Source of the DNA: Amia ocellicauda
Lineage: Eukaryota > Chordata > Actinopteri > Amiiformes > Amiidae
DNA: 64,000 nucleotides
Assembly (NCBI RefSeq): GCF_036373705.1
Contig: NC_089855.1
Coordinates: forward strand, 49,866,318-49,930,317
Direction: 5' to 3'
Shown: in pieces, positions 17,401-28,019 of the stretch
Layout: each line of letters opens with the position of its first letter
Numbering within the stretch: the stretch's first letter is position 1
Made by a program: the position numbers and the translations under genes
Notes under the pieces: model-generated
Databases searched by the model: none
Told to the model about the DNA's origin: nothing
Seen by the model: the letters and a program-made list of their open reading frames with translations, nothing else

Positions 17401-18445
17401 GGTACCACACAACAATTTTTAAAGACAACAACTCCTCAAACATGGCAATGTCTGAAAAGGCAACCATCTGTTGAGAGTTTAAGCCGGCCCTCTGATGAAG
17501 CATTAAAGCCTCTTGCATAGCTTGGGGTTCAGGCATGTCGGGGGTGAGTAGTTTTATTAAACTGTAAGCAAAACAGAGCTTATTGTCCCCATTGGAACTC
17601 ACCACTAATTGCCTGAGCTTGTTCCTAATTATGTCGTTCTTCAAGCATTTCGACAGTCTTCTAAGCGCCCCACCCTCAGGGTTAGGAACCACATTCATTA
17701 CCAGAGACAGACTTTCATCAGCTAAGATGGATGCGTTACTTTGCAATAACGCTTCGATTTTAGCCAGAAATTCATCAACATCTAAATTATCTCCACTCAG
17801 CATTACAGATAGGTTGCTAAACAAATCATCCCCTCTGAGTTCTAACTGTACAACATCTCGAGGTCTGACCCTTTCAGCAACCTGTTCAAGCATGTTTTGC
17901 AAGGCCTCGTGTATGTTGACAAATATTTCTGCATAATTGTCACAATTTAAAAGTTCTGCAAAATTAAAACGCTGAATCATTTCAAAATTGTTATAGGCCG
18001 GTCTATCTATAATCACGGGATCACTGGTACTTTTGGACACATCATCATTTTGAACAAAGCCTTCAACCCCTACATTCTCACAGAGCATGTCATCCACAGC
18101 CTTATCAGTCTCAGAACCCTCCACATTCCGAACACCCCCACCGCTGACATCTACAAAACCCCCTTTTTGAGGAGGCTCATTTAAAGCCTGTAAAAGTCCT
18201 TCAAAGATATCCACCCGGTTAATGTCAAGACCCTCCTCTATAGTGACGGCTGCTTCTGCCGCCGTACTGTGTTCTAATTGTCTCAAATCATTTATAATAG
18301 GGGCAGAATTTGGTCGGGGTAGCGTCTCCAAAGCCTCCACCATTTCAAACAAATCGGGGTGAACTAGGGGTTGAACCTCTATAAGCGCTACCGTTGGGAG
18401 GTGGTTATTTAGATCATTGACCATCTGTAACAGGTCGGGGTTCAC
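14408..18445 (-). CDS. POLB: protein-primed family B DNA polymerase
   Basis: The open frame is 1345 codons; its first triplet is GTG and the first ATG is at 18424. The N-terminal third is acidic and low in motifs. A Cys/His-rich region (about 390-510) with several CxxC pairs follows. Exonuclease motifs are FFDFE near 524 and AHNAKGYDS near 577; polymerase motif A is DFTSLYP near 927, motif B KLILNSLWGKFG near 1110 and motif C HDTDSV near 1203. This is the pattern of protein-primed polymerases of Polintons and adenoviruses, which replicate linear DNA from the inverted ends. Confidence 0.95.
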   Translation of the reverse strand: MNPDLLQMVNDLNNHLPTVALIEVQPLVHPDLFEMVEALETLPRPNSAPIINDLRQLEHSTAAEAAVTIEEGLDINRVDIFEGLLQALNEPPQKGGFVDVSGGGVRNVEGSETDKAVDDMLCENVGVEGFVQNDDVSKSTSDPVIIDRPAYNNFEMIQRFNFAELLNCDNYAEIFVNIHEALQNMLEQVAERVRPRDVVQLELRGDDLFSNLSVMLSGDNLDVDEFLAKIEALLQSNASILADESLSLVMNVVPNPEGGALRRLSKCLKNDIIRNKLRQLVVSSNGDNKLCFAYSLIKLLTPDMPEPQAMQEALMLHQRAGLNSQQMVAFSDIAMFEELLSLKIVVWYRCEVKEVFVKFQTHPETHTQTLFLFLSDSHYFGIKSLTAFLGCSYVCHWCYKAFNDKLKHRCDGYCNVCFNPQCRKGLAPTIRCKDCLRICLSAFCFSEHKVQRAAAEGVKKRSYCDQTKYCPQCCLQYRFHEVKPHKCLEPRCRICNADLTPGSEHQCFIQPVKKEPPHNRYVFFDFECRQENGVHVANYIHCIDMLDCEWSASGESCVRDFFTRYRGPKYLNYTFIAHNAKGYDSYILMKYLVENGVTPKIIAQGSKIMCFTDEAFNQRYIDSLNFLPMKLSALPKALGFEAQKKGWFCHFFNTKDTQNYRGSYPPASYYGVDTMMSHEREEFFKWYNTVKGGVFDFREEMAAYCKNDVEILKEACLRFRTEVINTSGLDPLQSVTIASLCMKMYRSNFLQKNTIADTTSDNYRARQKNFSTVSIQWLEYLSARDNIFIRHALNQGEVKMGPYYLDGFSDVSGRRTAYEFAGCIYHGCPQCFDPNTFNPVTQKLCGDMYYDFQERIETLKNTYGLNVLVIWEHAWTTLKQQDVEVQRFMETLDFPERLEPRDALFGGRTNALCLHYEVKEGERVDYYDFTSLYPYVNKTKMYPVGHPTIVYRDFLEIGQYFGLIKVTMYPPRELFLPVLPYRCSGKLMFPLCRTCVETENQNTSCLHSDDERALTGVWCSIELDKAVEKGYRVGKVYEVWHFSEKSDTLFAEYIMTHLKGKQEASGYPSWCVDSAAKERYVQQYFEKEGIRLEPGNITVNPAKRQMSKLILNSLWGKFGERNNRLNTTLIKTPEQFIEFIFSKQHAVSHFQFLNDHVAQVQWRAPKDFPTKQGNVNVFIAVFTTAYARLELYNLMDQLQERTLYHDTDSVIFVTRPGDWVPPLGDYLGELTSELDPQDHIVEFVSGGPKTYAYRTAAGKTCMKVKGFTLNHCNNKLINIKSLTTLVQSFVTEKDAPPREIITAGNQIYHNKKGYTLENRSLNKRFRVVYNKRVLKTDYTTLPYGY

Positions 18446-18645
18446 GGTAAGTCTGGTAATTCACATTCTATCGGTGGTGATTGGGGGTTATTTAAATCAT
18501 TTATCATTTGTAATAGTTCCTGGTTCATTGGGACATCAGAGGAGTTCACAACAGGGCCGAGGGTGTTCTCTCGGGAAGGTCTTTTTGGGGCCCTAACTTG
18601 TTCATAATCCTTTAGTTTGTGAGTTCTTTTACCAAGTCCGGACAT
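18442..18645 (-). CDS. small ORF beside POLB, 67 aa
   Basis: A 67-codon ATG-started frame with a basic N-terminus (GKRTHKLKD...RAPKRPSR) that could act as a nuclear localisation signal. It contains LLQMINDLNN; the POLB N-terminus has the very similar LLQMVNDLNN. The ORF is present in copies 1 and 2. No family is recognised and whether it is translated is unknown. Confidence 0.45.
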   Translation of the reverse strand: MSGLGKRTHKLKDYEQVRAPKRPSRENTLGPVVNSSDVPMNQELLQMINDLNNPQSPPIECELPDLP

Positions 18646-18708
18646 TTTTTTTATTTTTTATTTTTCCAACAACCCACAATAGTAAGGCGTTTTGTATCTA
18701 TTAAAACA

Positions 18709-20744
18709 TTAAATACGGTACAATTCGTTAGTAAGGGTATTAATAAGGGTGTTTTGGCTCTCTATCACAAGGTTTTGCCCCACTAACACAAGTCTTTGAT
18801 TTAGTAACAAGGTATGTAGCAACTCATGCCGACCTTCAGGAAGTAGCTCCGGGGGATGGTGTCCTGGCTCAGCTGCAAAGGATGGTCGCTCCGGTAAATC
18901 TCGGTCGAAGGAGGCAGGGAGCGAGCGTATACTCACGGACGGAGACCAAGAAGGCCTTTGCGGTGACACCCTGGCCAATCGCGGTGTACTGTTCAGCGTT
19001 TCTGTAGCCAAGAAACGGGGCTGGGGGGACGATGTTGAAACCAGTCCGTCGTTGGGTGGTGTGTCAACCCTGACTGACGGCGACCCCTGAGGTTGTTGGT
19101 TGCCTGTATTTGTTCCGCCCGACAATGCGGCGGGCTGAATCTGGATTGTTGAATTACCCCCAGAAGGCTGTGGCCTGAGTAGATGTTGGGGGATCTCCAA
19201 GACCACCGTGGAGGATCCTCTCGGTGATCTCTCCGGGGAAGATGTTTGATCCCACTTAGACGGGGTAATTGTCCTCAATAGCTCATCCACAGAATGACTA
19301 TCCCAAGAGTCTTGGGAAGAATAAAAATATACATTACATTTACATCTTTAAACGGCGACAGAAATCAAACTTAAAACAACATGTCCAGGACCTTCAAAAC
19401 CTTTAGCTTTTTTAGACCTTTGAAAATAGGCTTAGACATTCACTACAACGCCTTATTATTTACAGACAATATATTTATTAGGACTTGATAATAAATGTAA
19501 AACAGAGAAGCCTCTGTAAATAAACTGTTTCTTAAATGTAATATTGTTAATAAAACACTTTTTATACACACACACACCACATTTCATTTTTAAACGAACC
19601 TTCCAAGTGTAAACGCTTCCTGATCCCGGGACTTCCTGTTTCACAAACGTTTTCACGATCTGTTTAAATATTAAATACAATGAACACCTTCAAGCCTTTT
19701 CCTACAGCCACTTTAAAACAGAAGTATAATTGCGGGAGATAAGCCAAACAACTTACTAAAACCTTTCGGACAGCTTTACTTCCTAACCAGACGGTCGGGC
19801 AATCGGTCATTTCTAAACACATGCCCCAGAAACAAGCCTAGACCTGTCCGGACTTCTAAAGATCTTTCCCAGAACCCCCAAGACCTACAGGAAATGGGCA
19901 CCCCTCGCTTAAATATTAGCCCTCAACGGGCAAACAAAACCCTTTTAAAAACATTAAAGTTTGAAAGATCTTACTTACCTCCAAAGAATATTCGTTTCTT
20001 ATGTTTTTCAGCTGGTTTAGCTTTTTGCACTTCTGTGAAGGTAAGAGACATGTTTAACCTTTAACCACCCCGCTTTATAAAAAGCTTTAACCTCTTACAA
20101 GCGGCAGATATATACTCACCGCTATCAGATACAGGGGCTGACGGCCTTTCAGATTCTTGAAAGGTTACGGTTCTCGAAGGTAAAACTAAACAAGCCCTCG
20201 CTGTGGAAGGCCTTTCGTTGTCTCGAACCACGTTTCTTAATACTGTTAGAAAGGATATTTTTTTAAATTAACAAGACGGGCCTCAAACATCTTACAGAAA
20301 CGTTATACAAACAAACAGGGGTTTAGTTCTTACCCGGTCGGCAGACAGCCTGTCTAGGGACAACCACTTCTCTTGGTTGATCCTCGGAGACATTAATCAC
20401 AGGCCTTTCGATAGTTTCTGTGTAATTAAAGAGACCGCCATTAATATATATTAAAACGTTTTCATAACTCTAATGAGCCGCTTCAAAACACAACCACACA
20501 CCCATACATAAGAACCCTTGAGCGCAAACACAAAAATCTTACCGTCGTTGTTCCAGATGATCTCCTCAGCGTTGGGAATTAACTCCTGTTGACTGGCTGA
20601 AAAATAATTTTACAGAACTTAAAACAGATGTTATAACCTTATTTACAATACATGCCCACAACCCGCTCTGAGTTAATGAAAATAATCTGAAGACGTACCT
20701 AAAAACTCGTTTAAATCGAAGTCGTTGATGTTGTTTCCGGACAT
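18709..20744 (-). CDS. candidate multi-exon right-end gene, Ser/Pro-rich product
   Basis: The largest open segment (18709 to about 19290) encodes a Ser/Pro/Gln-rich, probably disordered stretch with a helical C-terminus (LLHTLLLNQRLVLVGQ), but has no ATG at its head. Upstream on the minus strand, five consensus donor-like signals (GTAAG, GTGAGT or GTACGT types, near 19.98, 20.12, 20.33, 20.54 and 20.70 kb) alternate with pyrimidine-AG acceptor-like signals, and the short open segments between them keep one phase. An ATG lies at 20744 and a TATA box at 20817. Several segments carry an ERP(S/V) motif. This looks like an early spliced gene; its function is not recognised. Confidence 0.6.
19311..20700 (-). 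other. AT-rich, intron-like region of the right-end gene
   Basis: Short open segments lie between AT-rich stretches with splice-like borders. A 74-codon minus frame at 19456-19680 also lies here but resembles nothing and is probably chance. Confidence 0.45.
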
Positions 20745-20811
20745 TGTTGATCTTTAGGCTTAAATCGAAAGGTCAGTATGAGTCTGTCGAGCTGAAGACC
20801 AGACCTTCATA

Positions 20812-20817
20812 CTTATA
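20812..20817 (-). promoter_or_regulatory. TATA box of the right-end minus-strand gene
   Basis: On the minus strand the sequence reads CAGTATAAGT, 68 bases before the ATG at 20744, so transcription would start near 20785. About 130 bp further out, AAGATGGCGAC (20946) resembles a YY1 site. Confidence 0.5.
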
Positions 20818-21727
20818 CTGATGGCCGGATGCCGGATCTGCTTGTAAGGCATTGTTCTGGGCTGGCCTTTGTGCCGTCCTGTTACCAATTAACATATCAA
20901 AACCAACCAATAAAATGACCCTGCATCAATTTCAAATAGAAACCAAGATGGCGACGATCTCTCTCCTCTCTACTCTAAACTTTTATTAGAACCTTTTGGT
21001 CTCTCAAAAAAACATTTTTAAGCATCAAGACCTATAGTCAATAAACACTAAGAATATTTCAGGCCTTTATACGCGCTAAAAAACAACCTGAGCCAAGAAA
21101 ATAACTATAAAGATCTAAAATAAGTAGCGCTTTTCCAGTGATTTTTTTTTTTTTTTAATAGCGATGCTTTGTTTGGTATTAAACAAGTCACAAACTACTC
21201 AGAACAGCGTTTATCCCCACAAAAGAGATATTTGGGTTTATTTTACAAAGCTTATAAATTATATAGTTTAAAAGTATTCTGAATGTTTTGAGACCACACG
21301 CCATGCCTACGTTTGTCTGAGCCCACCCCCGTCCCCCGTGGTGTGAGTGATTTAGCCTTGAGTGTTGTGATCTATTTAGCATTGAGTGATCAGTTGTTTT
21401 AATTTTTTAAATGATTCCTTATCATCAGGGATTGAGCCTGCTAAAATACCTTAAAAACATATCCTTATCTTAAGTCTAACTCTTATGAGCTTTAAGACCC
21501 TAGAATGTATTTAAGTAAAACGAATGAACACATTATGTGTGAGATAAAATATAACCACAGCTTTTTTTTTTTTTTTTTTTTTTTTACAAAAACAATTAAC
21601 CTATACCGACAAACACCCACACACACACACACTCTCTTTTTTTAAATTTTATTTTTAATTAAATTTGAGGGGAGAGACAGAGCCATATACATTGGGGTTA
21701 ACATAAGTACCCTATGCAAAACAGGAA

Positions 21728-22020
21728 TTGTTAGGACCTGTGACCATTACAGACAACAGAACTTGTTGATCTTATAAAATGATTGGGCGAGAGAGAGAGA
21801 TATAGAGACAGACAGAGACAGAGCCAGTGTGAATATGATAAACGCACTATTCAAAATGGCATTGTTAAGACCTGGGACCATTACAGACAACAGAACTTGT
21901 TGATCTTATAAAATGCTTGGGCGAGAGAGACAGAGAGAGAGAGACAGACAGAGACAGAGACAGAGACAGTGTGAATATGATAAACGCACTATTCAAAATG
22001 GCATTGTTAAGACCTGGGCC
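21728..22020. repeat. subterminal tandem repeat, period about 134-142 bp
   Basis: A block beginning TTGTTA(A/G)GACCTG and including GACAACAGAACTTGTTGATC and a GAGAGACAGAGA-rich stretch occurs twice, with the start of a third copy at 22004. The spacing of starts is 21728, 21862 and 22004. Confidence 0.8.
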
Positions 22021-22118
22021 CCTTACATGTATATTTAAAAAAGACCCCCAACCACTACAGGAAGACCCGACCCATTCACACTCTACAGTTGACCAACAAG
22101 AACAACAAGAACAACCGA

Positions 22119-22299
22119 TTATGGGTGGCCTTGTTGTTCAGGGTTTTAGGGGTGTACACTTTCTGACGGATATGACGTAGGAATAATTAAGGAAATAACT
22201 CTAAAATCACGCCCCCCAATAATGACGTAGGAATATTAATAAGCTTAGGGCATACGTCATAACAAAATAGGCCGCGCCCAAAAAACCCTACTATCTACT
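22119..22299. repeat. right terminal inverted repeat, Polinton copy 1
   Basis: 181 bp, reverse complement of the left end, ending CTACTATCTACT. The target duplicate CCTGTG follows at 22300-22305. Confidence 0.93.
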
Positions 22300-22596
22300 C
22301 CTGTGTGGTGCATTTTCTCTCTCTCTATCTGTGATTAAATCCTTACCTATATACATATGTCCATGAACGTTTCTGGTAACTCATGTAAATCACATCACAC
22401 GACGGGCAGTCATCTTTTCGGTCACTTTGAAAGTTTTGCTCATGACAATCCTTTTCTATTGCGGCACGATGGCTGCCACCGATGAAGGAAAGTCGTCCGC
22501 AGTTGGCTGCAAGCTTGCCTGAAGCGCAGGAAAGGACTTACTCGCGACGTGCCACTTAAAGACTGAAGAAGTGGGGGTCGGCCTCACCGAGAGCCC

Positions 22597-22634
22597 TGAG
22601 GATTAGCTCACGTGGTAGAGCGCTCGCTTAGCAT
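22597..22634 (+). pseudogene. tRNA-Ala(AGC) 5' half
   Basis: 38 nt ending at AGCAT. Identical in layout to the half at 2488; the insertion follows directly. Confidence 0.85.
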
Positions 22635-24464
22635 TGTAGCGTTATGTTGGGTGTATTTGGATAAGAGTATCTGGGCTCTGAGCTGAAGCACTGATCTAAA
22701 GAAAACCTCTCCCCCCGAAAGTTATCAGATTCCCTTAGCTCATCAGCTTGGAACTGGTTTGCATCAAAGTGACAGTTTTGGGGAGGATGGCACCAAGAAG
22801 AGGCCAAATAGTTTGGAATTCTGCTATGAGATGTCTGGAGAAAGGGGCCTGTAGGTGATAAAAACTCATTGAAGTGGACGAGAGCTGAAATCCCGACATA
22901 GAGCTACGAACCCAGGCCAACCGGCATTTCCAAAAGATGGCATGGATTGACATCAGTCATAAATCAAGCCCCCCTCCAATAGGACACTGGGGGCTGAAAC
23001 CGAAATCCAATCTCAAAAACTCAAGAACCAATCACCTCTTGATCTGACAGACTATAAGGAACAGCGGGCAGTCTTTCTCGCTCTCTCTCACCTGAACCAG
23101 TAACTCGCTGCCACAGCTCAACCTGTAGCTCTGTTGCCAGAACCGGAACCAGAAACCAACTAAGTCTTTTCCGGCAACAGAAGAGTTAAACTTGGAGAAG
23201 GAGATTGAGCCGTACGAAGAATTCTTTTAAAGGACTTTATTAAATAAAGAACTTTACAGACTGCGCTGCCCGCCTGTGCCCACCTGATCAGTGGAGTTTT
23301 ACAGCTGGACAATTGACTAAGTCGACTGTATACGAAAGTGTCAGTCATTTAAATAGCTATTTGAGTCTTAAGAAACTTGACCCTTGGAACAAACATGGCC
23401 CTGCTTTCCTCAAAGACTTTGTCTTCAAATAAGTACGGTGAGAGACCCTGCTTGCCAAGAAGATTTTGTGCACAACCTTGGAGCCTTCAAACCAGTGGAA
23501 AATCTGTTTGGAAACGACTCTACTTTCGCGAAACCCCAACTTCCAGGTGTATCGACTGAGTGGAAGTTCTTGGACAAAGCCGAACCGGACTGCCTTTGTT
23601 CCAAACCACACGGACCTCGTGCCGTGTGCTGTTATCTGAGCCCGAAGCCAGAGAGGCCTCTCTGCGACGAAGTTCAGATAAGTTTAACAGTTTGGAGTTC
23701 ATGATTCATGACATTTGAGAAATCAATTAGAAATGTTAATCTGTGATTCATAACTCTAGAATGTGTAATATCATTTAGTTTTCTTAAATATAAATGTGTG
23801 TTGCATTAAACTGTTTTGTTGATCATTTTAGAAATAAAATCTGTCAACGCCGAGAAATATCTTCTCATTCCTGTTTAACTGTTTAGTCTGAAATTGACAC
23901 AAGTTAATAGACATTAGATTATTGGTGGCCCTGCCTATCCTTAATCATTGAATAATAATCAGTTAAGGGAAATTGTGGTAACAAGTAATGATAGGATCTT
24001 TCTCGGCACCTAAACGTGAATGAGACTGATATATATATAACGATAAGTTACCTGACATAAATACTAACCTGCGTAGTTATTTAATGTCTGACTAATAATA
24101 CTAACGAGAGACTCACCTTCGTCTTAGTAACCGGTATTGTAGTCAATGTGTTTATAACCTTTTTTGTTTAACGATTTGTGTTATCATATGTGATCCCATG
24201 GTCTTTGATTTGGTCACGGAAGTGATTTGTCTTCGATTTGTTGATCTAGAGTTGAATTGTAATTAGTTTTTCCCTTTTGTATAATTAGTGTAGTGCTACA
24301 TTTAGTCTTTGTTTTGAATACATTTGACAATTTATATCTTTGGAATTGGTGTCTGCGTCCAATTATTACAGAAATTGAGTTCTACAAGATTCCAGGATTC
24401 GTGATAAGGTGATACTATAAATTCACTTCTTTAATTGAAATGTATAAGTGTACCTTACGCTACA
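22635..24464 (+). mobile_element. solo-LTR-like insertion inside tRNA-Ala
   Basis: 1830 bp, from TGTAGCG to CGCTACA, flanked by GCAT. The copy is near-identical to that at 2526. Confidence 0.55.
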
Positions 24465-24503
24465 GCATGCGAGAGGCAGCGGGATCGATGCCCGCATTCT
24501 CCA
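24465..24503 (+). pseudogene. tRNA-Ala(AGC) 3' half
   Basis: 39 nt with an intact T stem; partner of the half at 22597. Confidence 0.85.
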
Positions 24504-25510
24504 AGGCCTCAGGCGCTCGTGCCCCGGTTTCGGGAGAGAGTCGCTCACTTTTCTTGCCGCAGACACAGGCGCAAGGCATTGCCTGTTTGCCGTAAGGTTA
24601 TCAGACACAACGCGCCGGCGACGGCTGCAGCATTAGCACGCCGGCTGGCCCTTCCGAAGTTCCCCAAAAACGACCGAGATGCCGCTTCGACGTCGTAACC
24701 CCTGGAACGACCGCAATGGCACTCCAACCCTCAATCTTCCGATCCGAAGTCAGACCGAAGAGACTGTATGATGTTTTAGATTAAAGATAGTATGCAGACC
24801 GAGCAAGTTAGATTTATCGAGCTAGCAAACAGCCATTGAGGCACCTGTTCGGGACGTACCCTGTAGAAATTCCTGTCAACGATAAAAGGATCAAACGGTG
24901 GAGAAAAAGCCCGCAGGATGTTTGTCAAAACTCTGTTTGTGGACTGAATGGCTTTCCCAGATTGGCAGGGACTGTTTTTGGTATTGACTGAGGGACAGTT
25001 GTAAAAGACAACCTCTCACCGGACCTCTGGCATACACCAAAGAAAGCCACCTCACCTCTCCCCCGGATCTCACAAAACACAATCCCCCCCGCCCCCAGGG
25101 AAGACAGACCGCAATCGGACTCGGGCTTGCACCTTTTGATTGGATGAACGGCCGCAAACATTCTATGTCATTTTCTTTTAAAGCTTCACTCGTGCTTGTA
25201 AAAAACCGAGGTCTCACTGAAAGAATGCCCTGACGTGGTTGCTTCCAAGCTAGCTGGTTTACAAAGTTCCTTTAACAATGATTTCCAAGAAGGGAAATAA
25301 TCTATCTGTAATCTGTCAACACAGGCACCTTCTTCTCCGTTAAGCCACGCGGTCACCACCAGGAAGGTGAACGCACCAGGCCGACCCGGAGTTTTCGCCA
25401 ATTCGTCTCCAAGCCTCCCAAGAGGGAACATAAACAGGCCTTATTCGCAGACACAGGCCCTCACGCAGGGAGTCCACCGCTTCACCGCCGCTGCCCCTGC
25501 CAAGGGCCCC

Positions 25511-25582
25511 AGGTCCCACCGAGACTTGAACTCGGATCGCTGGATTCAGAGTCCAGAGTGCTAACCATTACACCATGGAACC
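25511..25582 (-). tRNA. tRNA-Gln (CTG)
   Basis: 72 nt; T stem CCGAG/CTCGG pairs fully, unlike the copy at 1886. The acceptor stem retains one T-G pair. Confidence 0.88.
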
Positions 25583-25717
25583 AAGCCCGCTGCCCACCTC
25601 TTGCCCGTGACGAAGGTTTCTGCTCTACGCACACGTCTCGCTCTGTCGCACGGCCAAGTCCAGAGTGAGCCAAGTTGCGCCCAGAGTGCTGCGTGTGGCG
25701 CGTCACTTCCGGAGCCG

Positions 25718-25789
25718 TCCCTGGTGGTCTAGTGGTCAGGATTCGGCGCTCTCACCGCCGCGGCCCGGGTTCGATTCCCGGTCAGGGAA
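25718..25789 (+). tRNA. tRNA-Glu (CTC)
   Basis: 72 nt with canonical A box, CTC anticodon and B box. The Polinton target CCTGTG lies about 30 nt downstream, here unoccupied. Confidence 0.93.
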
Positions 25790-26112
25790 AGTGGATCTGT
25801 TGCTCTTCCCCTAGGACCTGTGTGGTGCATTTTCTCTCTCTCTATCTGTGATTAAATCCTTACTCATATACATATGTCCATGAACGTTTCTGGTGCTCAT
25901 GTAAATCACATCACACGACGGGCCGTGATCTTTTCGGTCACTTTGAAAGTTTTGCTCATGACAATCCTTTTCTATTGCGGCACGATGGCTGCCACCGAGG
26001 AAGGAAAGTCGTCCGCAGTTGGCTGCAAGCTTGCCTGAAGCGCAGGAAAGGACTTACTCGCGACGTGCCACTTAAAGACTGAAGAAGTGGGGGTCGGCCT
26101 CACCGAGAGCCC

Positions 26113-26150
26113 TGAGGATTAGCTCACGTGGTAGAGCGCTCGCTTAGCAT
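26113..26150 (+). pseudogene. tRNA-Ala(AGC) 5' half
   Basis: 38 nt ending AGCAT, followed at once by the insertion at 26151. Confidence 0.85.
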
Positions 26151-27980
26151 TGTAGCGTTATGTTGGGTGTATTTGGATAAGAGCATTTGGGCTCTGAGCT
26201 GAAGCACTGATCTAAAGAAAACCTCTCCCCCCCAAAGTTATCAGATTCCCTTAGCTCATCAGCTTGGAACTGGTTTGCATCAAAGTGACAGTTTTGGGGA
26301 GGATGGCACCAAGAAGAGGCCAAATAGTTTGGAATTCTGCTATGAGATGTCTGGAGAAAGGGGCCTGTAGGTGATAAAAACTCTTTGAAGTGGACGAGAG
26401 CCGAAATCCCGACATAGAGCTACGAACCCAGGCCAACCGGCATTTCCAAAAGATGGCATGGATTGACATCAGTCATAAATCAAGCCCCCCTCCAACAGGA
26501 CACTGGGGGCTGAAACCGAAATCCAATCTCAAAAACTCAAGAACCAATCACCTCTTGATCTGACAGACTATAAGGAACAGCGGACAGTGTTTCTCGCTCT
26601 CTCTCACCTGAACCAGTAACTCGCTGCCACAGCTCAACCTGTAGCTCTGTTGCCAGAACCGGAACCAGAAACCAACTAAGTCTTTGCCGGCAACAGAAGA
26701 GTTAAACTGGGAGAAGGAGATTGAGCCGTACGAAGAATTCTTTTAAAGGACTTTATTAAATAAAGAACTTTACAGACTGCGCTGCCCGCCTGTGCCCACC
26801 TGATCAGTGGAGTTTAACAGCTGGACAATTGACTAAGTCGACTGTATACGAAAGTGTCAGTCATTTAAATAGCTATTTGAGTCTTAAGAAACTTGACCCT
26901 TGGAACAAACACGGCCCTGCTTTCCTCAAAGACTTTGTCTTCAAATAAGTACGGTGAGAGACCCTGCTTGCCAAGAAGATTTTGTGCACAACCTTGGAGC
27001 CTTCAAACCAGTGGAAAATCTGTTTGGAAACGACTCTACTTTCGCGAAACCCCAACTTCCAGGTGTATCGACTGAGTGGAAGTTCTTGGACAAAGCCGAA
27101 CCGGACTGCCTTTGTTCCAAACCACACGGACCTCGTGCCGTGTGCTGTTATCTGAGCCCAAAGCCAGAGAGGCCTCTCTGCGATGAAGTTCAGATAAGTT
27201 TAACAGTTTGGAGTTCATGATTCATGACATTTGAGAAATCAATTAGAAATGTTAATCTGTGATTCATAACTCTAGAATGTGTAATATCATTTAGTTTTCT
27301 TAAATATAAATGTGTGTTGCATTAAACTGTTTTGTTGATAATTTTAGAAATAAAATCTGTCAACGCCGAGAAATATCTTCTCATTCCTGTTTAACTGTTT
27401 AGTCTGAAATTGACACAAGTTAATAGACATAAGATTATTGGTGGCCCTGCCTATCCTTAATCATTGAATAATAATCAGTTAAGGGAAATTGTGGTAACAA
27501 GTAATGATAGGATCTTTCTCGGCACCAAAACGTGAATGAGACTGATATATATATAACGAGAAGTTACCTGACATAAATACTAACCTGCGTAGTTATTTAA
27601 TGTCTGACTAATAATACTAACGAGAGACTCACCTTCGTCTTACTAACCGGTATTGTAGTCAATGTGTTTATAACCTTTTTTGTTTAACGATTTGTGTTAT
27701 CATATGTGATCCCATGGTCTTTGATTTGGTCACGGAAGTGATTTGTCTTCGATTTGTTGATCTAGAGTTGAATTGTAATTAGTTTTTCCCTTTTGTATAA
27801 TTAGTGTAGTGCTACATTTAGTCTTTGTTTTGAATACATTTGACAATTTATATCTTTGGAATTGGTGTCTGCGTCCAATTATTACAGAAATTGAGTTCTA
27901 CAAGATTCCAGGATTCGTGATAAGGTGATACTATAAATTCACTTCTTTAATTGAAATGTATAAATGTACCTTACGCTACA
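26151..27980 (+). mobile_element. solo-LTR-like insertion inside tRNA-Ala
   Basis: 1830 bp, same ends and target duplicate as the other copies. Confidence 0.55.
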
Positions 27981-28019
27981 GCATGCGAGAGGCGGTGGGA
28001 TCGATGCCCGCATTCTCCA
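27981..28019 (+). pseudogene. tRNA-Ala(AGC) 3' half
   Basis: 39 nt; one T-stem position is changed to a G-T pair (GTGGG against CCCGC). Confidence 0.8.

Larger units (their letters stand above)
20745..22118. other. non-coding right-end region of Polinton copy 1
   Basis: About 1.4 kb without a supported gene. It holds the promoter elements of the minus-strand gene, a long T run near 21562-21585, a CA-rich stretch, and a GA-rich tandem repeat just inside the inverted repeat. Confidence 0.6.
5723..22299 (+). mobile_element. Polinton (Maverick/adintovirus-like) copy 1, looks whole
   Basis: A 16.6 kb element with AG...CT ends, inverted repeats of about 170-181 bp, and a perfect 6-bp target duplication CCTGTG (5717-5722 and 22300-22305), all Polinton hallmarks. 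It carries the full animal Polinton set: retrovirus-type integrase with chromodomain, protein-primed DNA polymerase B, packaging ATPase, adenain-like protease, and minor and major capsid genes. No obvious break is seen in the recognised genes. Near-perfect ends suggest a young insertion. Confidence 0.95.
2526..22634 (+). repeat. tRNA-array unit 1, split by Polinton copy 1
   Basis: Unit sequence occupies 2526-5722 and 22306-22634 (about 3526 bp together); the rest is Polinton copy 1 with its right target duplicate. The right part carries variants (TGGTAACTCATG, GGGCAGT, GATGAAGG) that recur beside copy 2 but not in units without a Polinton. Confidence 0.85.
22635..26150 (+). repeat. tRNA-array unit 2
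   Basis: Complete unit of 3516 bp without a Polinton. Its spacers (24504-25510 and 25790-26112) hold no further recognisable gene. Confidence 0.9.

Noticed and set aside
19456-19680. 74-codon minus-strand ORF in the right-end region
   Set aside because: Low-complexity, AT-rich, inside a likely intron, and not recognised.
21790-21970. GA-rich repeats as a CRISPR-like array
   Set aside because: No regular spacers, wrong domain of life, and the pattern is a simple tandem repeat.
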